Positions 17,940 through 26,652 of a stretch of DNA of 64,000 bases are shown here, piece by piece (position 1 is the first letter of the stretch; every line of letters starts with the position of its first letter). The position numbers were made by a program, and so were the translations under genes. The notes beneath the pieces were generated by a model that ran no database searches, was not told the origin of the DNA, and saw only the letters and a list, made by a program, of their open reading frames with translations. Source of the stretch: Rhodobacteraceae bacterium (ex Bugula neritina AB1) (GTDB lineage: Bacteria > Pseudomonadota > Alphaproteobacteria > Rhodobacterales > Rhodobacteraceae); the NCBI GenBank assembly GCA_001730095.1, contig MDLF01000046.1:1-64000 (forward strand), given 5' to 3'.

Positions 17940-18386
17940 TCAGGCCTGTTCTGTGTCCACCCAGACGGTCACCGGGCCGTCATTCAGCAGCCGGACTTTC
18001 ATGTCTGCGCCGAACTGTCCTTTTGCAGTTTTCAAACCAATTTCCGTCAGGCGGGCCGCAAAATATTCATACAGCCGCTCACCTTCAGCCGGTGCTGCAG
18101 CGGTGGAAAACCCGGGGCGGTTGCCGCTGCGGGTGTCGGCCGCCAGGGTGAATTGGCTGACCACCAGCACGCTACCGCCGGTATCCAGCACAGAGCGGTT
18201 CATCTTTCCCGCCTCGTCCTTGAAGATCCGCAACTTGGAGATCTTGGAAGCCAGCTGCTGGGCCTGGGCTTCGCCATCGCCGGCCATGGCGCAGATCAGC
18301 ACCAGCAGCCCGTGCCCGATTTCACCGATGACCTTGTCGTCAACTGTGACCGACGCCTCACTGACCCGTTGTATGAGTGCCCGCAT
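17940..18386 (-). CDS. dtd: D-aminoacyl-tRNA deacylase
   Basis: 148 aa, the usual length. Both family signatures are present: SQFTLAAD (about residues 78-85) and the C-terminal cis-Pro motif [12 protein letters not shown]-terminus [16 protein letters not shown] is highly typical. The enzyme removes D-amino acids (and Gly from tRNA-Ala) from mischarged tRNA in the cytosol. Monocistronic in appearance; the divergent small heat-shock gene begins about 190 bases away. Confidence 0.96.
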   Translation of the reverse strand: MRALIQRVSEASVTVDDKVIGEIGHGLLVLICAMAGDGEAQAQQLASKISKLRIFKDEAGKMNRSVLDTGGSVLVVSQFTLAADTRSGNRPGFSTAAAPAEGERLYEYFAARLTEIGLKTAKGQFGADMKVRLLNDGPVTVWVDTEQA

Positions 18387-18579
18387 GTCTGCTTTCCTTG
18401 TCAGAATTGATCTGCCTGCCCTGCAGTGGGCAGTCCTGGAGCAGGTCTATCTCTTTTGCTGCGCACAGGCGAGATCGTCGCCCGAAATCATCCTGCGCAA
18501 GCCCGAAAGTTGCGCGGGATCAAGGCGGGGCTGCCCGGCCAGAGGTACAATCAAGGGGCAAAAAGAAAGGAGGCTGAAA

Positions 18580-18999
18580 ATGGTGGAAAAGACCGAACAT
18601 GGCGGCTTCTGGCCGTCGCTGTATGACCCGTTCCGCAGCTTCGGTGCGCGGCTTGCCGACTGGCTTACGCCAGCAACTGAGGCGTCTTCGGGCGAGGCGG
18701 CGTATGACGTCGCAATGGAGCTTCCGGGGGTGTCTCTGGAGGATGTGGAGCTGACTGTGGATAACGGCGTGCTGACAATCCGGGGCGAGAAGAAGACGCA
18801 GTCCGAAAAGACAGGCGACACCTGGTACTTCAGCGAGCGCCAATTTGGCGCGTTTCGCCGGTCCTTCAGGCTGCCGGAGGACGCTGACGGACAGGCGGCC
18901 TCTGCGCGGATGGCGGACGGGGTGCTCCACATCGCGGTGCCGAAAAAGGCGCTGGAGCAGCCAAAAACTGCGCGCAGGATTGAAATCAGCAAGAGCTGA
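18580..18999 (+). CDS. small heat-shock protein (Hsp20/alpha-crystallin)
   Basis: 139 aa with a strong ribosome site (AAGGAGG at 18567). A long in-frame extension to 17902 reads antisense to dtd and is rejected. The alpha-crystallin domain spans about residues 38-130: YDVAMELPGVSLEDVELTVD, GVLTIRGEKK, FRRSFRLPEDAD, and the conserved GVLHIAVPKK before the C-terminal extension. It is an ATP-independent holdase chaperone. No ROSE-type thermosensor is evident in the short leader. Confidence 0.92.
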   Translation: MVEKTEHGGFWPSLYDPFRSFGARLADWLTPATEASSGEAAYDVAMELPGVSLEDVELTVDNGVLTIRGEKKTQSEKTGDTWYFSERQFGAFRRSFRLPEDADGQAASARMADGVLHIAVPKKALEQPKTARRIEISKS

Positions 19000-19097
19000 A
19001 GGAGAGACCAGCCAAGGGTTTCGGCTCAGAAAGCCGGGGAAAGGAACCGGCTGGTTCAGGGCGGGGGCAGGTGTGCTCCCGTCCGCTTTGCAAGATG

Positions 19098-20225
19098 TCA
19101 CTTCTGGCTGGCGAGCAGGGCGATCCCGGCGCCGACCAGAAGGGCCAGCAGCACCGCAAAAGCAATCTTCCAGGCGGAGTAGGGCCGCTCGCCCTGCACT
19201 CTGCCGGATTGGCCGTTGACCACAAAACGGTAGGTCTGGCCGCGGTATTTGTAAGCGGCGAGCCACACCGGCAACAGGATATGTTTGAAAGTCACATCGG
19301 ACAGCTTGGTATTGATGTCTGCAATCCGCTGCCGATCGCCGCCAATGTCAAACCGGACATCGCGCTCAATCGCCCGGTCCATTTTCTGTCCTGCCTCGGC
19401 AAAGCCAGCCTCAATATCCACGGTATAGGCTTCTGCCCGGAAACCGGCCAGATATTGCGGCTGATAGGGTTCCAGCTGGGCAAGATCCCAGGGTTCGAGC
19501 GCCTCCGTATAGCTCTTGGGCAAGCTTTTTGAGGCCAGAACCAGCACATCATCAAAGAACCGCTGCACCCGGCCTGAAACGGGTGTCCAACGCACCTTTG
19601 CGACCTGCCGGGTCTTGGTTTTGCCGTCCTGCTGGAAGGTCTCGGTCACAAAATAGATGGTGCCGCGCTGGCCGGTATATGCGCTGCGTGTCTGGGCGTC
19701 ATAGGTCCAGTAAGGCACATAGATGCCTTGCATCCGACGCCCCTTGCGGGCGTATTCCTTCAGGCCATTCGGGGCAAACCACAGGCTGCCCAGCCAATCT
19801 GTCATTGCCTTGTGGGCCGCACGCTCCTCTACCGCAAAGGGCAGCACGCCTTTGGGCTTGATGTGACGGTTCGCGCCGGTGCCGGTGACCACCGGTGTGG
19901 CGCAGAACGGGCATTCCCTGGCGTGTGTGTCAGGGTCGAATGCCACCTGAGCGGCACAATTGGGGCAGCTGGAGACACGGGTGATCTCGATCTCTGCTTC
20001 CGGAAGCTGTTCTGCCGCCGCGGTGCGGAAATCCAGTTCTTGCAGCGCAGCGCCCTTCCATGGGCCGCTGCGGATGCTGTCTGTATGGCCGCAATGTCCG
20101 CAGGTCAGCGTACTGTTTGCCGGGTCATAGGTGTAATCGGCGCCGCATTGCTCGCAGGGGAACCGGTGTGTTTCCTCAGCGGGGGCGGGCACTGTTTCAG
20201 CGGGCGGCGGCGGGGGCATCGTCAC
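19098..20225 (-). CDS. zinc-ribbon membrane protein (PriA-like annotated family), last gene of the XpaC-TelA operon
   Basis: 375 aa. A Pro-rich N-terminus (MTMPPPPPAETVPAPAEE) precedes two zinc-ribbon Cys pairs: CEQCGADY with CGHCGHTD, and CPNCAAQV with CPFCATPV (about residues 24-105). A middle domain with YVPYWTYDAQT and VWLAAYKYRGQTYRFVVNG follows, and a single TM helix ends the protein (IAFAVLLALLVGAGIALLA). The family is often mislabelled as a primosomal helicase, but there is no helicase motif. It lies 70 bases after the SPFH gene. Probably membrane-anchored with cytosolic ribbons. Confidence 0.8.
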   Translation of the reverse strand: MTMPPPPPAETVPAPAEETHRFPCEQCGADYTYDPANSTLTCGHCGHTDSIRSGPWKGAALQELDFRTAAAEQLPEAEIEITRVSSCPNCAAQVAFDPDTHARECPFCATPVVTGTGANRHIKPKGVLPFAVEERAAHKAMTDWLGSLWFAPNGLKEYARKGRRMQGIYVPYWTYDAQTRSAYTGQRGTIYFVTETFQQDGKTKTRQVAKVRWTPVSGRVQRFFDDVLVLASKSLPKSYTEALEPWDLAQLEPYQPQYLAGFRAEAYTVDIEAGFAEAGQKMDRAIERDVRFDIGGDRQRIADINTKLSDVTFKHILLPVWLAAYKYRGQTYRFVVNGQSGRVQGERPYSAWKIAFAVLLALLVGAGIALLASQK

Positions 20226-20295
20226 GGGAAAGCTACCTGTCGGGCAGTGTCAGTCTTGGCGGGGCGGGGCAGCAGCTGGCTGTCTGCAAGCGGAG

Positions 20296-21477
20296 CTATC
20301 CGGCTGGCGATGGCGGCGGCGGGGGAGGCGGCGGCAGGATGGTGAACAGCTGTGCCAGCTCCATCACCTCGCCCGCGCGCTTCCAGCCGTCCTGGCCTGG
20401 TGTCCAGACATGGGTTTCGCGGGTCAGCGCGCCTTCTTGCGCCATACGGCCCATCCGCGCCTTGGAAAACGGGCCGGAGGTTTGTCCATCCTCCGCGATA
20501 TGCCAGACATGCTCCACCGGCGGTGGCGGCGGTGCCGCGGGCGCTGCCCGTTGCGGCGCAGCGGGTTCGGGCCGTGCGCCCCATGGCCCGGCCGGCTGAC
20601 CCGCTGCCTGAGAGGGCGCGCCACCCTGCAGCGTTTGGCCCATCTGCTGGGCCATTGCCAGGCCCATCCCCATCCCCATTCCGGCCCCCATGCCGCTGTT
20701 CGGGGTTTGTGCTGCGGCGGTCATCGCTTCGGCGGCGGAAAACTGGGTGTAGCGGCCAAGGTCGCCCAGCACGCCCATCTGGGTGCGCTTGTCCATGGCC
20801 TCCTCCACCGCGGGGGGCAGCGAAATATTCTCGATGTACAGCTCCGGCATGGACAGCCCGTATTCCGCCAGGGTGCCGGAAATCTCGGCCGCCACCAGCT
20901 TGCCCAGGTCGGCGGTATTGGCGGCCATGTCGAGCACAGGGATACCGGATCCAGCAAGGACGCGAGAGAATTCCTGCACAATGATGTTGCGGATCTGATA
21001 AGAGATCTCGTCCATGGTGAATTCACCATCGGTGCCGACGATCTCGGTCAGGAAGCGGGCCGGGTCGGCCACCTTGATGGTGTATGTCCCATAGGCACGC
21101 AGCCGCACCGGGCCGAATTCGGGGTCACGGCAGATGATCGGGTTTTTGGTACCCCATTTCAGATCGCTGAAACGGGTGGTGTCGACAAAATACACCTCCG
21201 ATTTGAACGGTGACTGAAAGGCGTGGTCCCAATGCTGCAGCGTGGTCATCACCGGCATGTTGTTGGTCTCAAGCATGTAGAGACCCGGCGTAAACACATC
21301 CGCCAGCTGGCCCTCGTGTACAAACACTGCTGCCTGGCCTTCGCGCACTGTCAGCTTGGCGCCGTATTTGATTTCATGGCCCTCGCGTTCAAACCGCCAG
21401 ACCATAGTGTCATGGGTGTCATCCACCCAGTGGATCACATCAATGAATTCGCCCTTGAGAAAATCAAAAATTCCCAT
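20296..21477 (-). CDS. SPFH/virion-core-like protein with C-terminal GYF_2 domain
   Basis: 393 aa. N-terminal region (about 1-235) matches the YdjI-type SPFH family: FDFLKGEFIDVIHWVDD, GQAAVFVHEGQ, and FGPVRLRAYGTYTIKVADP. A Gly/Met-rich linker (GMGAGMGMGMGLAM) leads to a GYF_2 domain (about 325-380) with WHIAEDGQTSGPF and HVWTPGQDGWKRAGEV. The C-terminus is a run of eight prolines. No TM helix is obvious. SPFH proteins form membrane-associated oligomeric scaffolds; GYF domains bind Pro-rich peptides, and both this protein's tail and the next gene's N-terminus are Pro-rich. Confidence 0.85.
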   Translation of the reverse strand: MGIFDFLKGEFIDVIHWVDDTHDTMVWRFEREGHEIKYGAKLTVREGQAAVFVHEGQLADVFTPGLYMLETNNMPVMTTLQHWDHAFQSPFKSEVYFVDTTRFSDLKWGTKNPIICRDPEFGPVRLRAYGTYTIKVADPARFLTEIVGTDGEFTMDEISYQIRNIIVQEFSRVLAGSGIPVLDMAANTADLGKLVAAEISGTLAEYGLSMPELYIENISLPPAVEEAMDKRTQMGVLGDLGRYTQFSAAEAMTAAAQTPNSGMGAGMGMGMGLAMAQQMGQTLQGGAPSQAAGQPAGPWGARPEPAAPQRAAPAAPPPPPVEHVWHIAEDGQTSGPFSKARMGRMAQEGALTRETHVWTPGQDGWKRAGEVMELAQLFTILPPPPPPPPSPAG

Positions 21478-21503
21478 GTCTCAGGTCCTCTTCTAATTCC
21501 GGC

Positions 21504-22448
21504 CTACAAGTCCCGGCCCATCGCCTCACGGGCGAGAATACGGATGATGGGGCGGGCTTCCTCAGCGCTCATCCCCACTTTCAGTCTTGGATCATACAGC
21601 ATCTGCAGCAGTTTTTCGTCAAAGCTGGTAAGCAGTGCAAATTCGTCGTCGTCGTTAAAGATCGAAGGCCGCGCCCGCGGGCTGTCGTTTCGCAGGCCCA
21701 GCCCTTGCGCCACTTCCTCATGCAGGCAGCTTTTGCGCACCAGATCGGGATGTTCGGCCCGGATCAGCGCAACACCGCGGGTGTAGGACAGCGGATCGCC
21801 TTGCGGGCCACCTGCCACGACAAGGCAGTAATAGCTGCGCGGCGGTGCTGCCAGCAGTGACAGATCACGAGGACTGATCGCAGGCAGCAGTTCACGCACC
21901 CGTTCGGCAACAAAGGCGCTGTCGTCGAGGCTGGCAAAGATCACATGGAAATTGGCGCGCCCGCTGACAGAGCTGATAGTATGGCCGGTTATCCGCGCCA
22001 GGCGCGCGGCGTATTCGGCCAGTCGGTCCCGGTCTTGGTTTCGCTGGCTGGGCTGTACAGAGGGGCCGAATTCTACAGCGATCCGCACCGGACCGGTCCA
22101 GCGGCCCAGGCCGCCTGAGAGGTCTGCTCCGCCGTATTCGTCATAAAACGCCAGTGTTTCAAAACTCTTTGCCAGATCGTCTGCATCATAGGGCGTGTCC
22201 GGTCCCCCGCCATCGGTGCGCAGCAGGCCACGGGTCAGAAGATCGCGCTCCAAGGTGTTGTAATAATAGGCCAGCTGGGCGCTGTCCGCAGAAGGCGTGT
22301 AGATAGCTGGCACAGGGGCAGCAGGCCTGGCCTGCGGCACCAGGGATTCTGCCTGGTCAAACGGCAGGCAGGCTGTAAGCGCAGCCAGCCCGGCAAAGGC
22401 CGCTGCGCTTTTCCGCATGATCCGGACAGCCTGCATCCTTGCCGCCAT
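21504..22448 (-). CDS. DUF2927 lipoprotein with putative HEE metallopeptidase-like motif
   Basis: 314 aa from 22448, 2 bases after the telA-like stop; an internal ATG at 22418 would give a shorter signal. The signal ends in a lipobox (LAALTAC), so it is likely a lipoprotein. The DUF2927 core carries SCLHEEVAQGLGLRNDSP and DDDEFALLTSFDEKLLQMLYD, where HEExxxxxG resembles a zinc-binding site. The family is common in Rhodobacterales. Its place between a TelA-like and an SPFH gene ties it to the same envelope system. Catalysis is unproven. Confidence 0.8.
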   Translation of the reverse strand: MAARMQAVRIMRKSAAAFAGLAALTACLPFDQAESLVPQARPAAPVPAIYTPSADSAQLAYYYNTLERDLLTRGLLRTDGGGPDTPYDADDLAKSFETLAFYDEYGGADLSGGLGRWTGPVRIAVEFGPSVQPSQRNQDRDRLAEYAARLARITGHTISSVSGRANFHVIFASLDDSAFVAERVRELLPAISPRDLSLLAAPPRSYYCLVVAGGPQGDPLSYTRGVALIRAEHPDLVRKSCLHEEVAQGLGLRNDSPRARPSIFNDDDEFALLTSFDEKLLQMLYDPRLKVGMSAEEARPIIRILAREAMGRDL

Positions 22449-22450
22449 TC

Positions 22451-23641
22451 TCAGGTCGGCACCGCGGTGCCGGTCGTATCGCCAACTCCGTCGCGGCGGG
22501 CTTTGGCAGCGGCCAGCGTGTCGCGAAGGTCTGCCTCCATTTTCAACAGGTCTGCTTCTGCAGCTGCGCGTTTGGCCTTGCCCTCATCCGCGATTTTGAG
22601 ACTGTCCTGAATGGTGCCGATCAAATCTGCATTGGCCTGTTTCACAGCTTCGATATCAAAGACGCCGCGCTCCATCTCCTTGCGGATCATCTCATTTGAT
22701 TGCCGCAGGTTGGCCGCATTGGAAGTCAACAGCTCATTGGTCAGGTCATTGGCGTCGCGCACCGCTGCGGCGGCCTGAGCCGAACGCTGAATTGTCAGCG
22801 CCTGAGCCAGCTGGGTTTCCCACAGTGGCACGGTGTTCACCAGCGTCGAGTTGATCTTGGTGACCAGCGATTTGTCATTTTCCTGCACCAAGCGGATCGA
22901 CGGCAGCGACTGCATGGTGACCTGGCGGGTCAGCTTCAGATCATGCACCCGGCGCTCCAGATCGTCGCGGGCGGCGCGCAGATCGCGCAGCTCCTGCGCC
23001 TTCATCACCTGATCGCCTTCGGGTGCGGCCTGCACCTCGGCTTCCTTGGCCGGGATGGCGGTGCCGTCCAGCTCTGCAAGCTTGGCCTCGCCCGCGGCGA
23101 TATAGAGCGCCAGCTCATCGTAGAACTGCAGTGTTTTTTCATAGAGAAGGTCGAGAGACTTGATGTCCTTCAGCAGTGTGTGTTCATGCCCCAGCAGGTC
23201 ATCGGTGACCTTGTCGATCTGCCCTTGAACGGTTTCATAGCGTGCAGAGAATTTCACAAATGGCGTCGCCTTGCCCAAGAGCCGTTCCCAGAAGGTCGGC
23301 TTGCGGCGAATATCGAGTTCCGAGACAGAGAAACCGCGGATCGTGGTTACGATATTGCGCAGAGAATCACCTGCGGGGCCCACGTCCTTGTTGCGCACAT
23401 CGGCAAGCATGGCCTGGCTGATCGTCTGCAGTTCTGACTGCGCGGCAGAGCCGAAATGGATGATTGAATTGGTGTCCGCCATGTCGATCTGGTCCATCCG
23501 CTGCCGGATCGCCTCGCCGGTGGGTGCATCGGCCTGTTCCAGCGGCTGCACCTCTGCCACGGGTTCGGGCAGTTCGATTGCGGTGACTTCAGTTACCAGT
23601 GCTTCGGCTTCTGCGGCCTTTTGTTGAATGGCTTCAGACAT
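22451..23641 (-). CDS. TelA/YaaN-like toxic-anion-resistance family protein
   Basis: 396 aa; the ATG at 23641 has GGGGAG upstream. Largely alpha-helical and coiled-coil. Family hallmarks: the region FWERLLGKATPFVKFSARYETVQ, KLTRQVTMQSLPSIRLVQEND and STLVNTVPLWETQLAQAL. TelA was first linked to tellurite resistance and cell-envelope antibiotic tolerance; the biochemical function is not known. Directly follows the XpaC-like gene (16-base gap), a pairing also seen as xpaC-yaaN in Bacillus. Confidence 0.9.
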   Translation of the reverse strand: MSEAIQQKAAEAEALVTEVTAIELPEPVAEVQPLEQADAPTGEAIRQRMDQIDMADTNSIIHFGSAAQSELQTISQAMLADVRNKDVGPAGDSLRNIVTTIRGFSVSELDIRRKPTFWERLLGKATPFVKFSARYETVQGQIDKVTDDLLGHEHTLLKDIKSLDLLYEKTLQFYDELALYIAAGEAKLAELDGTAIPAKEAEVQAAPEGDQVMKAQELRDLRAARDDLERRVHDLKLTRQVTMQSLPSIRLVQENDKSLVTKINSTLVNTVPLWETQLAQALTIQRSAQAAAAVRDANDLTNELLTSNAANLRQSNEMIRKEMERGVFDIEAVKQANADLIGTIQDSLKIADEGKAKRAAAEADLLKMEADLRDTLAAAKARRDGVGDTTGTAVPT

Positions 23642-23657
23642 GAACGGCTCCCCTTTA

Positions 23658-24551
23658 TCAGTTGCGGTCCAATTGGACCCCTTCACGCTGCAAACGTTCA
23701 CGCAGCACGTCAATTTCCACAATCAGATCGGTGCGGTCTTCCACCAGCAGCTTGCGGGTGCGGGCGGCAAAATTCTGTTCCAGATCGTCAAGCAGCGCCA
23801 GGTAGTCGGCGCGGGCCTGGGCGTCCTGGCTGCGGGCATAGATGTCGGCGAATTTCACCGTCGCATCGCGGGCGCCCTGCAGATAGACAGTCAGATATTT
23901 GCGCGCGGCGGTCAGGTCGCGCGGGTCTTCCTCGACCGTGCGAAACAGCTCACGGGCCACGGACTGAAACTGCTCCACCCGTGCGTCGACACCGCGATCA
24001 CGGGCGCGCAAGGCGGCATCCTTCATCGCAGAAAGGTTTTGCTCCGCCTCATCTACGGCACGGGCCACACGCGACTGCTGAAACTGGTCAACACCTTCTG
24101 TGCCCTTGTCGCGCAACGGGTCGATGCCGAAAGCCGTAAGATGGAGACCTGCGGTTGCGGCGCCATAAATGGTGGCGATCAGGATGCCGGGCTCAGCCTT
24201 CCAGGCGGCGAGGGCAGCGCCGCCGCCGACCAGCAGGGCGGCCAGGATCTTGCGGGGCAGGGCGGGTTTGCGCGCGACTTTGCGGACAGCATAGGCGGCT
24301 TCGGCCTTCAGGCCTTCGCGCAGTAGCAAGGCGCCGCCGGTCCACAGCGTTGCGCCAATCAGCCCCAGTGCCAGTCCTGCAGCGCCATCGTTCAGCGACA
24401 GTAACGTCAGAATGGCGGGCGGCAGGAACATCAGATTGGCGCGCATGCCAACCGGGTCCATCTGAGCATTTCGGAAAGAAGGCTGCGGGCCTGCATCCTG
24501 CGGCTCGCTCTTGCCGTCCGGGCTATATTTGCCGCCGTAGCGTTGTGCCAT
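23658..24551 (-). CDS. XpaC-like membrane protein (5-bromo-4-chloroindolyl phosphate hydrolysis family)
   Basis: 297 aa. Two TM segments near residues 35-70 (LMFLPPAILTLLSLNDGAAG, ALGLIGATLWTGGALLL) and two more around 90-120 (ILAALLVGGGAALAAW, GILIATIYGAATAGLHL), then a coiled-coil cytosolic domain with LDDLEQNFAARTRKLL. Matches the XpaC family, named for an old hydrolase assay rather than a proven enzyme. No catalytic motif. It heads the annotated operon, just after a possible 24-aa TM peptide. Confidence 0.85.
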   Translation of the reverse strand: MAQRYGGKYSPDGKSEPQDAGPQPSFRNAQMDPVGMRANLMFLPPAILTLLSLNDGAAGLALGLIGATLWTGGALLLREGLKAEAAYAVRKVARKPALPRKILAALLVGGGAALAAWKAEPGILIATIYGAATAGLHLTAFGIDPLRDKGTEGVDQFQQSRVARAVDEAEQNLSAMKDAALRARDRGVDARVEQFQSVARELFRTVEEDPRDLTAARKYLTVYLQGARDATVKFADIYARSQDAQARADYLALLDDLEQNFAARTRKLLVEDRTDLIVEIDVLRERLQREGVQLDRN

Positions 24552-24555
24552 CAGG

Positions 24556-24630
24556 TCAGCCCCCCACGATCCAGCCGGTGCTGAGGCCCAGCATCAGGAT
24601 CATCAGGGCTGCATAGGCAAGTTTCTGCAC
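24556..24630 (-). CDS. possible 24-aa single-TM peptide at the head of the XpaC-TelA operon
   Basis: GTG start with GGGGGG about 9 bases upstream. The product is almost entirely one hydrophobic helix (KLAYAALMILMLGLS) ending WIVGG. Its TGA lies 4 bases before the xpaC-like ATG, consistent with coupling. It could be a genuine micro-membrane protein or a leader ORF. No homologue is recognised. Confidence 0.4.
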   Translation of the reverse strand: MQKLAYAALMILMLGLSTGWIVGG

Positions 24631-24727
24631 GCGAAAGACCCCCCAAATACCGCCTGCGAAGATTAACTGATTGGAAATCTAGGGGATAGCGGGCGGTGTT
24701 GCTAGGGGGAAGTCTGCGGGAAATGGC

Positions 24728-25750
24728 TCAGCGCCGGTGTTTCTTGCCGATCGGGCCTTTGCCGCCGCCGCGCGGGGCGGGGTGGTCGCCGCGCGGTGCG
24801 GCGGGTCTGCTGCCCGGTTTTCCCGGTTTCCCGGGTCTCGCCGGAGCCTTGCCAGCCGGCTTGCTGCCGGGCTTGCCTGCAGGCCTGTCAGCAGGTTTGC
24901 CGCCGCGGGCGCGGGTGGGGCGGGCCGCCGGTTTTTCTTCTTCCGGCTCCAGCCCCAGCTGGTCGCGCACCACGCGCGAGCGCAGTTCTTCCACATCGCC
25001 CGGCTTCAGATCTCCCAGCTGGAATGGGCCGTAGGACACCCGCAGCAGACGGTTCACATTATAGCCGATATCCTCCATCGCGCGGCGAATCTCGCGGTTC
25101 TTGCCCTCGCGCAGGCCCACCGTCAGCCAGGCATTGGCCCCCTGCTGGCGGTCCAAAGCCACGGTCATTGGTTGGAACCGCTCCCCCTCAATCACCAGCC
25201 CTTTGCGCAACGGGGCAAAATCCTCGTCTTTGGGACGGCCGTTTATCCGCACCCGGTAGCGGCGCAGCCAGCCGGTCGAGGGCAGCTCCAGCTTGCGCTT
25301 GATGCCGCCGTCATTGGTCAGCAGCAGCAAGCCTTCGGAATTGATGTCAAGACGGCCGACCGTCATCACTCGCGGCATGTTTTCGGGCAGCTCGTCAAAG
25401 ATCGTCGTGCGCCCTTTTTCGTCGTTGTTCGAAGTAACCAGGCCGATGGGCTTGTAATACAGCCACATCCGCGGCGCCTCGGCTTCGGGCAGGGGTTTGC
25501 CATCGACGCTGATCCGATCCGTCGCAGTCACATTCAGCGCCGGGCTGTCGATCTTGTCGCCGTTCACCGATACGCGACCCTCGGCGATCATGCGCTCGGC
25601 CTCACGGCGCGAGGCAACGCCTGCGCGCGACAGAACCTTGGCGATGCGGTCGCCCTCGGGAGAGGTGCCGTCAGCAGGGGCGGCGGCAGCTTTGCGGGGC
25701 TGGGGTTTCGGGCCGGGTTTGCCCTTGGGGGATGCGGGTGCTTTGCTCAT
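24728..25750 (-). CDS. rluB: 23S rRNA pseudouridine synthase, RluB/RsuA family
   Basis: 340 aa from the ATG at 25750. An S4 domain (about 28-75: RIAKVLSRAGVASRREAERM) precedes the catalytic domain with the GRLD motif containing the nucleophilic Asp (VMTVGRLDINSEGLLLLTND). The C-terminal 70 residues are a Lys/Arg/Pro/Gly-rich tail, as in RluB, and the N-terminus is also basic. Substrate is most likely U2605-type in 23S rRNA; RluE/RluF-like specificity cannot be excluded. Divergent from tadA with 61 bases between starts. Confidence 0.85.
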   Translation of the reverse strand: MSKAPASPKGKPGPKPQPRKAAAAPADGTSPEGDRIAKVLSRAGVASRREAERMIAEGRVSVNGDKIDSPALNVTATDRISVDGKPLPEAEAPRMWLYYKPIGLVTSNNDEKGRTTIFDELPENMPRVMTVGRLDINSEGLLLLTNDGGIKRKLELPSTGWLRRYRVRINGRPKDEDFAPLRKGLVIEGERFQPMTVALDRQQGANAWLTVGLREGKNREIRRAMEDIGYNVNRLLRVSYGPFQLGDLKPGDVEELRSRVVRDQLGLEPEEEKPAARPTRARGGKPADRPAGKPGSKPAGKAPARPGKPGKPGSRPAAPRGDHPAPRGGGKGPIGKKHRR

Positions 25751-25811
25751 ATGGGTGCCATAGAGCATTCCGCCGCCTTGCGAAAGCGGGCAATCGCGGG
25801 CAGGAAGGGGC

Positions 25812-26261
25812 ATGGCATTCAAATCGCATATGGACAAGGCGCTGGAGCAGGCGCGTGCCGCGGCAGACCGGGGCGAGGTTCCTGTGGGGGCTGTTCTGAT
25901 CGCGCCGGACGGGCAGGTGGCCGCCCTGGCGGGCAACCGCACCCGCGAACTGAATGATCCCACCGCACATGCCGAAATCCTGACCATCCGCGAAGCCTGT
26001 GCCGCCCGGGGCAGCGAACGGCTCGCGGGCTTTGACCTTTATGTCACGCTGGAGCCCTGCGCCATGTGCGCCGCCGCCATTGCCGCCGCCCGCATCCGCC
26101 GAGTGTATTACGGCGCGGCCGATCCCAAGTCCGGCGGAGTGGCGCATGGGGCCTGCGTGTTCTCCCATCCACAGGCACATCATGAACCGGAGGTTTACGA
26201 CGGTATCGCCGAGGCAGAAGCCGCAGCGTTGCTGAAAGACTTCTTTGCAGCTAAGCGCTGA
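25812..26261 (+). CDS. tadA: tRNA-specific adenosine deaminase
   Basis: 149 aa with AAGGGG before the ATG. Zinc deaminase motifs are complete: HAE (in PTAHAEILTIREA, catalytic Glu) and PCAMC (in LEPCAMCAAAI). The enzyme converts A34 to inosine in tRNA-Arg(ACG). Followed by YciI and tag genes on the same strand. Confidence 0.95.
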   Translation: MAFKSHMDKALEQARAAADRGEVPVGAVLIAPDGQVAALAGNRTRELNDPTAHAEILTIREACAARGSERLAGFDLYVTLEPCAMCAAAIAAARIRRVYYGAADPKSGGVAHGACVFSHPQAHHEPEVYDGIAEAEAAALLKDFFAAKR

Positions 26262-26358
26262 CAAGCGGTGGCTGTGAGGCTGCGGCTTTGAGGCTTGACG
26301 GGCTTTTGCGTCTTGCGGACCCTGGACCAGGCTGGCGATAAAACCTGAGGAGACAGGC

Positions 26359-26652
26359 ATGTATTTCATTTTGCTCACATTCGCAGCGGAGAAGCACCGT
26401 TTGGCCGAATTTCTGGAGGGCCACAAAGCCTGGCTGGCGCAAGGCTTTGAGGACGGGGTGTTTCTTGCCGCCGGTTCCATAACCGATGGTGAGGGCGGGG
26501 CGATTCTGGCTGTGGGAGAAACAGAGGAGGCTCTGTTTGCCCGTGTCGCGCAGGACCCTTTTGTGTCCGGCGGCGTGGTGGAGCCGGAAATCATCGGCGT
26601 GGCGCCGACCATGATGGACCCAAGGCTTGATTTCCTGCGGAGCGTAGAATGA
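26359..26652 (+). CDS. YciI-family protein
   Basis: 97 aa with a strong GAGGAG ribosome site. The fold signature is clear: MYFILLTFAAEK, the conserved His at about residue 22 (EGHKAWL) and FLAAGSITDGEGG, then DPFVSGGVVE. YciI-like proteins are small alpha/beta ferredoxin-fold proteins; enzymatic roles are mostly unproven. Its stop overlaps the start of tag (ATGA), suggesting co-translation. Confidence 0.88.
   Translation: MYFILLTFAAEKHRLAEFLEGHKAWLAQGFEDGVFLAAGSITDGEGGAILAVGETEEALFARVAQDPFVSGGVVEPEIIGVAPTMMDPRLDFLRSVE

Noticed and set aside
17902..18579. N-terminal extension of the small heat-shock protein
   Set aside because: Antisense to dtd; the ATG at 18580 with AAGGAGG is the natural start.
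19098..20225. Primosomal helicase PriA
   Set aside because: Only the zinc-ribbon part resembles PriA; helicase motifs are absent and the protein ends in a TM helix.
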